Below, piece by piece: positions 31,113 through 38,662 of a DNA stretch of 48,275 nucleotides. The DNA is from JAAOZP01 sp038848185. GTDB taxonomy: Archaea > Thermoproteota > EX4484-205 > JAAOZP01. The DNA is taken from contig JAWCNV010000015.1 of the NCBI GenBank assembly GCA_038848185.1, positions 1 to 48,275 on the forward strand. The letters run 5' to 3'. Within the stretch, counting starts at the first letter, position 1, and each line of letters starts with the position of its first letter. Position numbers and translations under genes: made by a program. The notes under the pieces were generated by a model. That model ran no database searches. It had not been told where the DNA came from and worked only from the letters and a program-made list of their open reading frames with translations.

Positions 31113-32477
31113 ATGGTTTCATGCAGCTTGCTTGGTCCTTTAAGAGTTCATCCAGTCAATCCACGATATTTCTGTGATTCAACAGGTAAAGCAGTTTATC
31201 TGACGGGCTCCCACACTTGGAGCAATCTGCAAGAGTATGATAGCGATTCGCCGTTTAACTATGAGGCTTACCTTGATTTCATGAGAAAGCATAACCATAA
31301 TTTCATGCGGATGTGGGCATGGGAATGCGGGGCTGGAGGGGAATGGCTTCATGGATGGAGCGAGGATAAGCTGCTGGTTCATCCCCTGCCTTACAGGCGT
31401 ACATCCTCTGGAAGGTTTGACCTGACGGAGTTCGATGAAGAGTATTTTGAGAGGGTGCGCAGCAGAGTTATCGCGGCCGGGAGGCAGGGTATTTATGTTT
31501 CAATAATGCTTTTCCAGGGGTGGGATATTGAGAGCAAGGGTAGGAAGATAAACCCGTTTATCTGGCACCCCTTTAACAGGAATAACAATATAAATGGTAT
31601 AGATGGAGACCCTGATAGGTCAGGAGAAGGCCGCCTAGTCCACACGCTTAAGGGTCCAGGGATCACTTCTTTGCAGAAGGCTTATGTTAGAAAAGTTGTT
31701 GAAACGGTTAACGACCTAGATAATGTGCTTTACGAGATATCGAATGAAAGCCATAATGAATCTGTGGAGTGGCAGTATCATATGATTAGCTTCATCCATG
31801 AGTGTGAGAGAGCCATGGGAAAGCAGCATCCTGTCGGCATGACTGTTCCCTGGACCCCGGAGAGCGTAGGAAAGAATGAAGACCTTTTCAGAAGCCCTGC
31901 GGAATGGGTTTCTCCCAACTCTATTGCTTGGAATGGTTACAATTACAGGTATGACCCTCCTCCGGCTGACGGGAGAAAAGTTGTTCTTCTGGATACGGAT
32001 CACCTCTGGGGTATTGGCGGGGACCCCGCCTGGGTGTGGAAGGCCTTCACCAGAGGGTATAATCCTCTTTTCATGGACCCGTATGACAGTGGGTATACTG
32101 CAGGTGGGCTCACTGGTTTGAAACTAAAGAATGTTGGAAAGATTGACCCTAGGTGGGAACCGGTTCGGAAAGCAATGGGCTATAGCCGCATGCTGGCAGA
32201 GAAACTGAGCCTCGCGGAAATTATTCCTCATCCGGAGTTGACACAAACAGGATATTGTCTAGCAAACCCTGGAACCGAATACTTGATCTATGTTCCAAGA
32301 GAATACCCGTTAACGATATGGGTCAACTTATCGAAAGCAACAGGAAAACTTCGGGTTGAATGGTTTAACCCTAGCACTGGTGAAACCGCTGACGACGGAA
32401 TGGTTGCCGGAGGAGATATGCAAGTTTTTTCAGCTCCATTCAGAGAGGATGCAATTCTAATCCTAAGGAGCATTTGA
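31113..32477 (+). CDS. Glycoside hydrolase-like TIM-barrel protein (DUF4038/apiosidase-like)
   Basis: The 454-aa protein opens with LRVHPVNPRYFCDSTGKAVY and LTGSHTWSNLQ, the entry strand of GH5/GH140-like barrels. It continues with NHNFMRMWAWE, a YVSIMLFQGW strand, and LYEISNESHNES around 207-216, where Glu208 or Glu212 is a candidate acid/base. LLDTDHLWGIGGD and a C-terminal beta domain (about 375-454, EYLIYVPREYPLTIWVN) of the putative collagen-binding type follow. No signal peptide is seen, so it is probably cytoplasmic. The substrate is unknown; it may be a pectin- or plant-type side chain sugar. Confidence 0.72.
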   Translation: MVSCSLLGPLRVHPVNPRYFCDSTGKAVYLTGSHTWSNLQEYDSDSPFNYEAYLDFMRKHNHNFMRMWAWECGAGGEWLHGWSEDKLLVHPLPYRRTSSGRFDLTEFDEEYFERVRSRVIAAGRQGIYVSIMLFQGWDIESKGRKINPFIWHPFNRNNNINGIDGDPDRSGEGRLVHTLKGPGITSLQKAYVRKVVETVNDLDNVLYEISNESHNESVEWQYHMISFIHECERAMGKQHPVGMTVPWTPESVGKNEDLFRSPAEWVSPNSIAWNGYNYRYDPPPADGRKVVLLDTDHLWGIGGDPAWVWKAFTRGYNPLFMDPYDSGYTAGGLTGLKLKNVGKIDPRWEPVRKAMGYSRMLAEKLSLAEIIPHPELTQTGYCLANPGTEYLIYVPREYPLTIWVNLSKATGKLRVEWFNPSTGETADDGMVAGGDMQVFSAPFREDAILILRSI

Positions 32478-32901
32478 ATAAAAAATAGCTCCGAGCGTTA
32501 TAAGTTCGCTTAGGCAAAGATTATGTAAAAGCGAAAAACAGGAACAGCCACTAACACGATTTGAAGCCTTAGAATTTAAAATGCCCATATGCCTCTTGAG
32601 AATAAAAATGTGAAGAAGCTCAGGAGCATCAAGAAGATTGAAGTAACCATAAGGTTGAATTTTCTTCTGTGGCTTAAGATACCAAGTATAATGAAAAGCG
32701 GGAAGAGAATCAGCATGTAGCGTAGGACACTTATCTACCGGCCTGCTGTAACGTTATCCCATATTATTGAATACTCTCTTCCATATTTCTCCTAAACGTT
32801 CATATCGATTTCTTCAGCTCGGCTACCCTCCTCGTTTTTGGAATGAGATGATGATCCCGATATATCTTACTTGAAATCTATACGATGTTCCATATGAAAG
32901 C
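32478..32901. other. 424-bp region without an intact gene
   Basis: The stretch holds a decayed membrane-protein C-terminus on the minus strand (32576-32734, listed separately) and otherwise only short frames with stops. Upstream of the remnant, fragments occur in shifted frames, which suggests the rest of the old gene has degenerated. Confidence 0.5.
32576..32734 (-). pseudogene. C-terminal remnant of a mannosyltransferase-type membrane protein
   Basis: The minus strand encodes about 52 residues ending in a stop: SVLRYMLILFPLFIILGILS, then MVTSIFLMLLSFFTFLFSRG and IWAF. Two helices with a LRYxLxLFPLF motif and a final aromatic cap are typical of the C-termini of archaeal PIG-V/Gpi18-like and other GT-C mannosyltransferases. 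The frame is blocked upstream by a TAG and has no start. Confidence 0.45.
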
Positions 32902-34800
32902 TTAGGAAATGCACACCGCATATACTTTCAAACTCCCATTATAAACCAGCTTTAACCACTCAATTTTATTAAACTTCTCAACGCAATGGGGATAGTTTCT
33001 AAGCTCTTCTATACCGATATACACATATTTAATATTGTATTTATTAATTACCCTCTCTAAATCTTCCATGGTACCAGCATAGGCTTCATCAATGTCTTCC
33101 ATTCTTTCAAAGATTTCATCAAGCTTAATCCCGTGACCATAAGGCCAGTTTAAGTAAGATAAAACACGCAATCTACCTCCGATCATTGTTGGAGGGGAAT
33201 GTATGGAATAGTATGTTAGAAACACGGATCCTTTCTCCGTGTTTTCTCTAATCCACATTCCCACACGATATTCATCCCAGCTGGCTGCAAGATAGTTCGT
33301 TGAAAGATTATACAGAACCACGCTTCCCGACGCCAAGACAGATAGTAAAAGCAGTAAAATCGCAACACCCTTCTTGATTCTAGCTAAGGCTGTTCCGCTT
33401 AACACAGATATTGGGATCCAAGAAAAATGGAAAAACTTGTACATATCCCAAGGATTTGGCGTCAAGGAAACTAAATTGGGAAGTAGGAATAATGTGACAA
33501 AAACGCATTTGATAAATTTCTCTTCAGTTTTTTTGAGCAGGATCAAGGTTAGAGAGATTAAAAAGGGGATTCCAAGATTCGCCACGTAATAGGTTATAGG
33601 ATTTCCTTTTAGAAAATAGTAAGCCCACGGCCCCTTCATCGAAGCAGCAGGACCCATTGAAATAATTGTTGGAAGAAGGAATGGTAACGCAATAATTACT
33701 GATATTAAAAAGTAGAGGGAATTCGACTTAAAACTTCGGAGGGTTAAAGCTATGCTTATAAAGTAAGCAACAAAGCAGCAGAAGAAAGATATAAAGTGGA
33801 AAGGAAAAAGCAAACCCGTAATAATTCCAGCCAGAATCATCCTGTTCCTATCTTTTAGATCCCTCAGCAGGTTTAAAACAAAGGCAAATGCGGGAAAACC
33901 TATTAAAAGCGGTCTTTGTTGCAGTAGATTATCGAATATTGGTGGCAAACCGAAGAAACCATCATACTGATAAATGTAATTGTTAACAGGGTTAAAATCT
34001 CCAGTCAGGGCTGCTGAGAAGAGAATAAAATAGCTAAACCCCCAACCAAAAGCTGCTATAATTGTTGAAAGCTCAGCTTCTTTCTCGCCGTTTATCCTCG
34101 CCAGGGAGTAAACCGAAAAAGCGAAAATAAGGATGAAGATGGAGTTTAAGATTGGCAAAAGTTTCGGCATGAAACCGTAGACCTTTTCCAAGATGGCTGT
34201 GTGAAGATCAACGAAGTAATGGTAGTTTATTCTGACTCCCGAATAGTATGGCATTTGAGGGGGGAAATTACCATTATTTATGCTTTCAATTAACGAATAA
34301 TGCAGCGGAGTATCTTGCCAATTTGAGCCTGTTATGACTATGCCATTCTCAGTCTCAAACCATACGCTTTTATAAAGAATGGTTAAGGAGAGAAGAAATA
34401 TGAAGAGAAAGATAAGTATGCTTCTCCTGTTAAAAACCCCGGATTTCAAAAAGTCCTTGGAAATACCCATTCCCTTCGAAACTGAATCTACAATTACATA
34501 CATAGCAGTGAAAACAAGAAAGGAGATGAGTATGGTTTCTCTTGAATAACCTAGAAACATAGATAGAAAATATATTAGATAGGTTGAGGACATGATGCTA
34601 AAGATTGTAATGCAAACAGGAACTTCATACGGCTTTATCCTAAAAAATTTCAAGAAGATTAAACCAGGAATAAAAAAAGTGAAGATAAAGGCAGTTAATA
34701 AAGCCATGTGAACCGAAACAAACGAGGTCAAAATTAGGAACAATAATATAAGAGGGAGCACATATTTCTTCATTATCCTCAAACCCATAAGCCTGTTCAT
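32902..34800 (-). CDS. Polytopic membrane protein, GT-C glycosyltransferase-like
   Basis: From ATG 34800 (632 aa) the protein has about a dozen or more transmembrane helices and an extracytoplasmic loop with NYHYFVDLHTAILEKVYGF. It ends in a soluble tail (YNIKYVYIGIEELRNYPHCV, KLVYNGSLKVYAVCIS) that resembles the C-terminal domain of archaeal GT-C/DUF2298-type proteins. GGAGGTG lies 7 nt before ATG 34800, which decides the start over codons further upstream inside the neighbouring gene. It may transfer a sugar in surface glycan or lipid synthesis; the donor is unknown. The low-GC, A/T-ending codon use differs from the ribosomal region. Confidence 0.6.
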   Translation of the reverse strand: MNRLMGLRIMKKYVLPLILLFLILTSFVSVHMALLTAFIFTFFIPGLIFLKFFRIKPYEVPVCITIFSIMSSTYLIYFLSMFLGYSRETILISFLVFTAMYVIVDSVSKGMGISKDFLKSGVFNRRSILIFLFIFLLSLTILYKSVWFETENGIVITGSNWQDTPLHYSLIESINNGNFPPQMPYYSGVRINYHYFVDLHTAILEKVYGFMPKLLPILNSIFILIFAFSVYSLARINGEKEAELSTIIAAFGWGFSYFILFSAALTGDFNPVNNYIYQYDGFFGLPPIFDNLLQQRPLLIGFPAFAFVLNLLRDLKDRNRMILAGIITGLLFPFHFISFFCCFVAYFISIALTLRSFKSNSLYFLISVIIALPFLLPTIISMGPAASMKGPWAYYFLKGNPITYYVANLGIPFLISLTLILLKKTEEKFIKCVFVTLFLLPNLVSLTPNPWDMYKFFHFSWIPISVLSGTALARIKKGVAILLLLLSVLASGSVVLYNLSTNYLAASWDEYRVGMWIRENTEKGSVFLTYYSIHSPPTMIGGRLRVLSYLNWPYGHGIKLDEIFERMEDIDEAYAGTMEDLERVINKYNIKYVYIGIEELRNYPHCVEKFNKIEWLKLVYNGSLKVYAVCIS

Positions 34801-34850
34801 TGACATGCACCTCCACAATGATTTCTTAGCGGCGTGCACATGATGAGGAA

Positions 34851-36185
34851 TCATCCTTCGCAACTATGATTTGTTCCATAGTCTGCAATTTTCTGTACCA
34901 GCGTCTTATCCGTAGAACATACAATAAGAGTTGAGTTTCCCTCACAAGCAAGTGACAAGTATCTGCCATATTTCTGCCAGAGGTTTTTGGCTTCCTCCTC
35001 GGCGCCAACTGCGTTCATCATCGTTTTAAAAGACGTGGAAAATTCTGATGTATCCTCCTGCGAATCCCACGTGATGTTCCATGTTAAAAGATAATCGGCT
35101 CCCCGTTCATAATAGGTGAAGTTGTCTCCACCCCAGCCTCCTGCAGCTCTAGCAGCCTCCGTTGACGGAAGCCAGTTTTCCAACATAACCAGTATGAAGT
35201 ATTCTCCGAACCTATCGTTTTTTATCTTCTGCCAGTCTTCATCAGCAATTGCAGGTGCTTCCACCAGCCTGCTTGATTCACTAATGAAGTATTTCTCCGG
35301 ATGCATTATTTGCTCTGTTGTTGTCGGCGGATTCCCATACGCATGGTTAACGCCTTGCCAACCATCCTCTGCGTAAAGAGCCTTTACAAACTTTAAGCCA
35401 TACTCATACGGAAAATAGTTTAAACGTGAAACTGAGTCAGGCAACCGTGCATATACACCGATTTCACCGGCAGGAGGTGTTTCGCCAAAAGATACGTGAG
35501 GAGTGGAGAACATTCCCATCATGAGGACCCCTCCTTTGGTTCTATTTACAAATGCTTCTTCCATCAAGCACGCATCTCCCTCAATCAGGGCTGCTTTAGC
35601 TTTATCCCCGTCGAACATAGGTATATATGGGATGTTAAAATATTTGCTTTGCATCATGTGCGTCAACTCGTGTAACAGTGTTTTCTCAGCGTTAAACCTA
35701 TCATAGGGGTTAAAGTATTCTTTCACCACGTAGATTTTGTTCTGCCAAACCGCGGACACTATCATCCCCCACCATTCGACTCTAGCCTCGTAGAGGCTTT
35801 CATCCTCCGAGATCATGAATAATGCTTTATAGATCCTTTCTTCTCTAAGTATATTTTCTCTATCCGCCTCAGCGAAGGATCTGCCCCAGTTTTCCTTAGC
35901 CCAGTCGATGGTTATGACTTCGACCTGTACATCCTCGAGGGAGAGCCCTCTGAGATCCTTGATCAATTCGATAGTTTCCCTAAGAAGCCTCTCCACCTTA
36001 GCCTTATACTCGTTTTCATCCAATCCGCGGAAGAATTTGTTAACTATGATTGCACCTAGTAAAAGGAGGATTGCAAGAATACACATTAGGATTAAGATTT
36101 GTCTCTCTGAAAACCTGCGGTTGGACTGTTCCTCGCCACCAATGTTTAAGGTTTGAAAACACCTTACATTCTTTGACGCTCGCAT
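34851..36185 (-). CDS. Membrane-anchored zinc metalloprotease (gluzincin-like)
   Basis: From ATG 36185 the protein (444 aa) has a short cytoplasmic N-terminus and one transmembrane helix (ILILMCILAILLLLGAIIV, about residues 30-48). A large external domain follows. HELTH lies at 172-176 and a glutamate follows at 202 (IEGDA), giving an HExxH-25-E arrangement typical of gluzincins. No known family beyond that is clear. The frame is open to 36269, but that extra part overlaps the preceding transporter gene, which ends 11 nt before ATG 36185. Confidence 0.6.
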   Translation of the reverse strand: MRASKNVRCFQTLNIGGEEQSNRRFSERQILILMCILAILLLLGAIIVNKFFRGLDENEYKAKVERLLRETIELIKDLRGLSLEDVQVEVITIDWAKENWGRSFAEADRENILREERIYKALFMISEDESLYEARVEWWGMIVSAVWQNKIYVVKEYFNPYDRFNAEKTLLHELTHMMQSKYFNIPYIPMFDGDKAKAALIEGDACLMEEAFVNRTKGGVLMMGMFSTPHVSFGETPPAGEIGVYARLPDSVSRLNYFPYEYGLKFVKALYAEDGWQGVNHAYGNPPTTTEQIMHPEKYFISESSRLVEAPAIADEDWQKIKNDRFGEYFILVMLENWLPSTEAARAAGGWGGDNFTYYERGADYLLTWNITWDSQEDTSEFSTSFKTMMNAVGAEEEAKNLWQKYGRYLSLACEGNSTLIVCSTDKTLVQKIADYGTNHSCEG

Positions 36186-36196
36186 TTCACCGCGTG

Positions 36197-36586
36197 TCAG
36201 TATGTTTCCACGCCTCTTGAAATCAATGCTACGGATATCAAACCTATGATTATGCCAATGTATGTCCAAGCATCATACTTCTGGTGGAAGACTAAGGCTT
36301 CGAGAATCAGAGTGAATATGAGTCCTAATACTGTTATGGCAACAAATACTTGCGTCGCTCCTAATGCTGATAAAGGGCTTCCCATCAGAAATCTTCCTAG
36401 GAAAAAGAGTATCAAAGCCATGAAAATAGAGGGTGTGAAAAGATATTGGATGCTGAAGGAAATATCAAGGAAGCGTTGCGGAGGTATCGAGCCCCATTTC
36501 TTAGTTCCAATTTTGAAAAGTATGTTCCCTATAGCCCCCAAGAGAGAAACGGCAACTATCATTCCCACAATCTCGAATTTTTCCAT
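36197..36586 (-). CDS. Small EamA/SMR-like transporter
   Basis: The 129-aa protein has four hydrophobic helices, beginning VGMIVAVSLLGAIGNILFKI and ending YIGIIIGLISVALISRG. The GNxLxKxG motif of helix 1 and the overall size fit a single-domain EamA or small-multidrug-resistance-like transporter that would work as a dimer. The substrate is unknown. It is the first gene of a short minus-strand unit with the membrane-anchored protease. Confidence 0.65.
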   Translation of the reverse strand: MEKFEIVGMIVAVSLLGAIGNILFKIGTKKWGSIPPQRFLDISFSIQYLFTPSIFMALILFFLGRFLMGSPLSALGATQVFVAITVLGLIFTLILEALVFHQKYDAWTYIGIIIGLISVALISRGVETY

Positions 36587-36634
36587 GATTACATCTCACT
36601 ATCATTTATTAAAAGCACTATTTAAAAATAAAGC

Positions 36635-37015
36635 TCAGTTTTCGAAAAGCTCCTCGTCGCTACTATTCATGACTTCACAAGCATTCTCCTCGCACTTCTC
36701 CCAAGGAGCTTCTGCATATCTCTCAACGATGCTTCTCCTAACATTTATGGTAATACGGTCTCTACCATTGCTGAATCTAACCGATAAACTGCCTCCCTCC
36801 CTCAACACTATGTTGTCTCCGATAACTGTTTTCAAACCGTCGATTACGCAAAGATACGGTTTCTTCAATACAGTGGACACTTCGCAAGCAATAGGCATTT
36901 CTATGATGCTCTTAGCCCTCAGACCCATTTTCAAGCCTAGGACGAGGAAGGGACCCAGGTGGCCGTGGAGCATGACAGCCTCCTTCAAAACATCTTTAGG
37001 TATTATGGTTAGCAT
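36635..37015 (-). CDS. FmdE-domain protein
   Basis: The 126-aa protein starts with LHGHLGPFLVLGLKMGLRA (His17-Gly-His19), then Cys44 (IACEVST) and CVIDGL. This is the FmdE domain seen beside or fused to formylmethanofuran dehydrogenase, where the histidine and cysteine residues can bind metal. There is no methanofuran enzyme nearby, so the function is probably different. Its ATG lies directly after the stop of the membrane gene at 37016. Confidence 0.8.
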   Translation of the reverse strand: MLTIIPKDVLKEAVMLHGHLGPFLVLGLKMGLRAKSIIEMPIACEVSTVLKKPYLCVIDGLKTVIGDNIVLREGGSLSVRFSNGRDRITINVRRSIVERYAEAPWEKCEENACEVMNSSDEELFEN

Positions 37016-37564
37016 TTAGATGACTGCACCTTCTTTGCGCAATCCCCTTGCCTCAAGACTTAGAACGATGGCCATGCCGATCAACCATCCTACTATGCCA
37101 CCAGCCATGTGCAACACCACCCAGCCGAGCACCCCGCCCCATTTTAAGAGAGCAGGAGCAGCCATGAAGAAGCTTCCTATGATCCAGCCAGCTACGGCAG
37201 CTGAGGCAGCCGAGGCGAGAAGTGTCAGAACACTGCCTAACAGTTTTTTCCTGAAACAGTTTTCATAACCCATCAGCCTCGTTAAAACATCGAACACTAT
37301 GCTTGCAGCAGTGAATCCGAGAAAATGGATTCCGCCTGGATTAAGCACAAAATTTATGACTGTTGCCACAAATCCCACCGCGGTCGCAGTTCCAATTTTC
37401 CTAACCCACCAGACTGCAAGGATTAGAGATGCAAATCCTATCATGTCGCAGAAGATTGGTAATCCGAACATCCTGAATATTATTGGAGCTAGAGTAGAAT
37501 TCAGAATACCCCAAAGTGCAGCGAACAGGGCTACGGCAACCATTTCTCGGATTTTGAAATACAT
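37016..37564 (-). CDS. ECF-transporter S-component-like membrane protein
   Basis: The 182-aa protein has five or six hydrophobic helices, with an N-terminal REMVAVALFAALWGILN typical of ECF S-components (the AxxxAxxxxxN-type first helix). The substrate is unknown. Coupling to an FmdE protein and an upstream NikR-like operator suggests a metal or metal-cofactor. No energising ABC subunits lie in the window. Confidence 0.6.
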   Translation of the reverse strand: MYFKIREMVAVALFAALWGILNSTLAPIIFRMFGLPIFCDMIGFASLILAVWWVRKIGTATAVGFVATVINFVLNPGGIHFLGFTAASIVFDVLTRLMGYENCFRKKLLGSVLTLLASAASAAVAGWIIGSFFMAAPALLKWGGVLGWVVLHMAGGIVGWLIGMAIVLSLEARGLRKEGAVI

Positions 37565-37576
37565 GGCAGATCGCTA

Positions 37577-37604
37577 GTATTACTAAAAGCAGTTCTAGTA
37601 ATAC
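37577..37604. promoter_or_regulatory. NikR-spaced inverted repeat at the ECF/FmdE promoter
   Basis: GTATTACTA and TAGTAATAC form a perfect 9-bp inverted repeat with a 10-nt spacer. Read as hexamers, it is GTATTA-N16-TAATAC, 28 bp long, the geometry of the NikR site GTATGA-N16-TCATAC with one base changed per half. It lies between a minus-strand TATA (37606-37616) and the ATG at 37564, an ideal place to block transcription. Confidence 0.6.
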
Positions 37605-37664
37605 CAATATATAAGGATTATGCTGAATTTTTAGCTTAATTGGTTCGGCTTCTTGGAATAGAAA

Positions 37665-37673
37665 ACTTAAATG
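37665..37673 (+). promoter_or_regulatory. Promoter of the dtxR-feoAB operon
   Basis: ACTTAAATG lies about 30 nt before ATG 37701, consistent with a nearly leaderless transcript. No classic DtxR/IdeR box was obvious. Confidence 0.4.
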
Positions 37674-37700
37674 TACGAGTATTCGTAGTTCCGATTTAGA

Positions 37701-38387
37701 ATGCCCGTAAAAACCATTGGGGAAAGGGTTACCGCTGTGGTTGAAGAGTATTTAGAATGCATCTACAGGCTTCAGGAGAAGGAGGGCGTTGCTAGAACCA
37801 GCAGCATCGTTAAATCCCTTGGAGTAGCACCGGGAACTGTTACGAACACCGTGGAGCGTCTGGAGGAGGAGGGGTTCATAACACATGCCTCCTACAGAGG
37901 TGTTAAGCTTACGGAGAAAGGCCGTAGAATAGCTTTGCAAGTTGTTAGGAGACACCGCTTGTCCGAGAGGATGCTGGTTGATATGTTGAAAATGGATTGG
38001 AACAGTGTCCATGAAACAGCTTGCAGGTTGGAGCACAGTCTAACCGAGGATATGCTTGACCACTTGGAGAAAGCGTTAAACTACCCTAAAACATGTCCAC
38101 ATGGAAACCCGATACCCAGCAAGCAGGGGATGATTAGGGAGGAGGAGGCTCAACCATTATTAGCTCTTTCCATAGGTGAGCGAGGCACAGTCGTTAAGGT
38201 GGTTGAGGAGAAGCCTGACCTCCTAGCTTATTTTAAAAGGCTTGGGCTGGTTCCAGGAGCCCTAGTGGAGGTTCTTGAAAAACCTGAGTTAGAGGATTTG
38301 ATGAGGATTAGGGTGGATAATGAGAATCAAGTGTTGAGCAACGCCTTGGCCTCAATTATACACGTGAAAGAGGTAGTGGAAGATTGA
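37701..38387 (+). CDS. DtxR/MntR-family metal-dependent regulator
   Basis: The 228-aa protein has an N-terminal winged helix (EEYLECIYRLQEKEGVARTS, SIVKSLGVAPGTVTNTVERL), the dimerisation and metal-binding helices (RRHRLSERMLVDML, ETACRLEHSLTEDMLDHLEK, TCPHGNPIP) and a C-terminal SH3/FeoA-like domain (LSIGERGTVVKVVEEKPDLL). It probably senses Fe2+ or Mn2+ and controls the feo genes, with which it overlaps by 4 nt. Confidence 0.9.
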   Translation: MPVKTIGERVTAVVEEYLECIYRLQEKEGVARTSSIVKSLGVAPGTVTNTVERLEEEGFITHASYRGVKLTEKGRRIALQVVRRHRLSERMLVDMLKMDWNSVHETACRLEHSLTEDMLDHLEKALNYPKTCPHGNPIPSKQGMIREEEAQPLLALSIGERGTVVKVVEEKPDLLAYFKRLGLVPGALVEVLEKPELEDLMRIRVDNENQVLSNALASIIHVKEVVED

Positions 38388-38662
38388 GTAGCCTAGGAGA
38401 ACCAAGGAAACGCGTAATACCCTTAGCAATGTTGAAGGATGGTGAAACAGGGATAGTTGTCTCAGTTAAATCTGGTTACGGGCATGGAGCAGGGTGGGGA
38501 TTTAAGAAAAGGCTGATGGACATGGGTATAACGCCCGGTACAAGGGTTACTGTTGTGAAGTCAGCCCCCTTCCACGGTCCTATGGAGATTCTTGTGAGAG
38601 GATACAGGCTTGCCATCGGCGGAGGGATGGCTGAAAGAATCCTTGTGGAGGTGGAAGAGTGA
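38384..38662 (+). CDS. feoA: FeoA-domain protein
   Basis: The 92-aa SH3-like protein has PLAMLKDGETGIVVSVKSGY, KKRLMDMGITPGTRVTVVKS and GPMEILVRGYRLAIGGGMAE, the standard FeoA pattern. It assists FeoB. The TTG at 38384 overlaps the dtxR stop, and its own stop overlaps the GTG of feoB, so all three genes are coupled. Confidence 0.9.
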   Translation: MSSLGEPRKRVIPLAMLKDGETGIVVSVKSGYGHGAGWGFKKRLMDMGITPGTRVTVVKSAPFHGPMEILVRGYRLAIGGGMAERILVEVEE

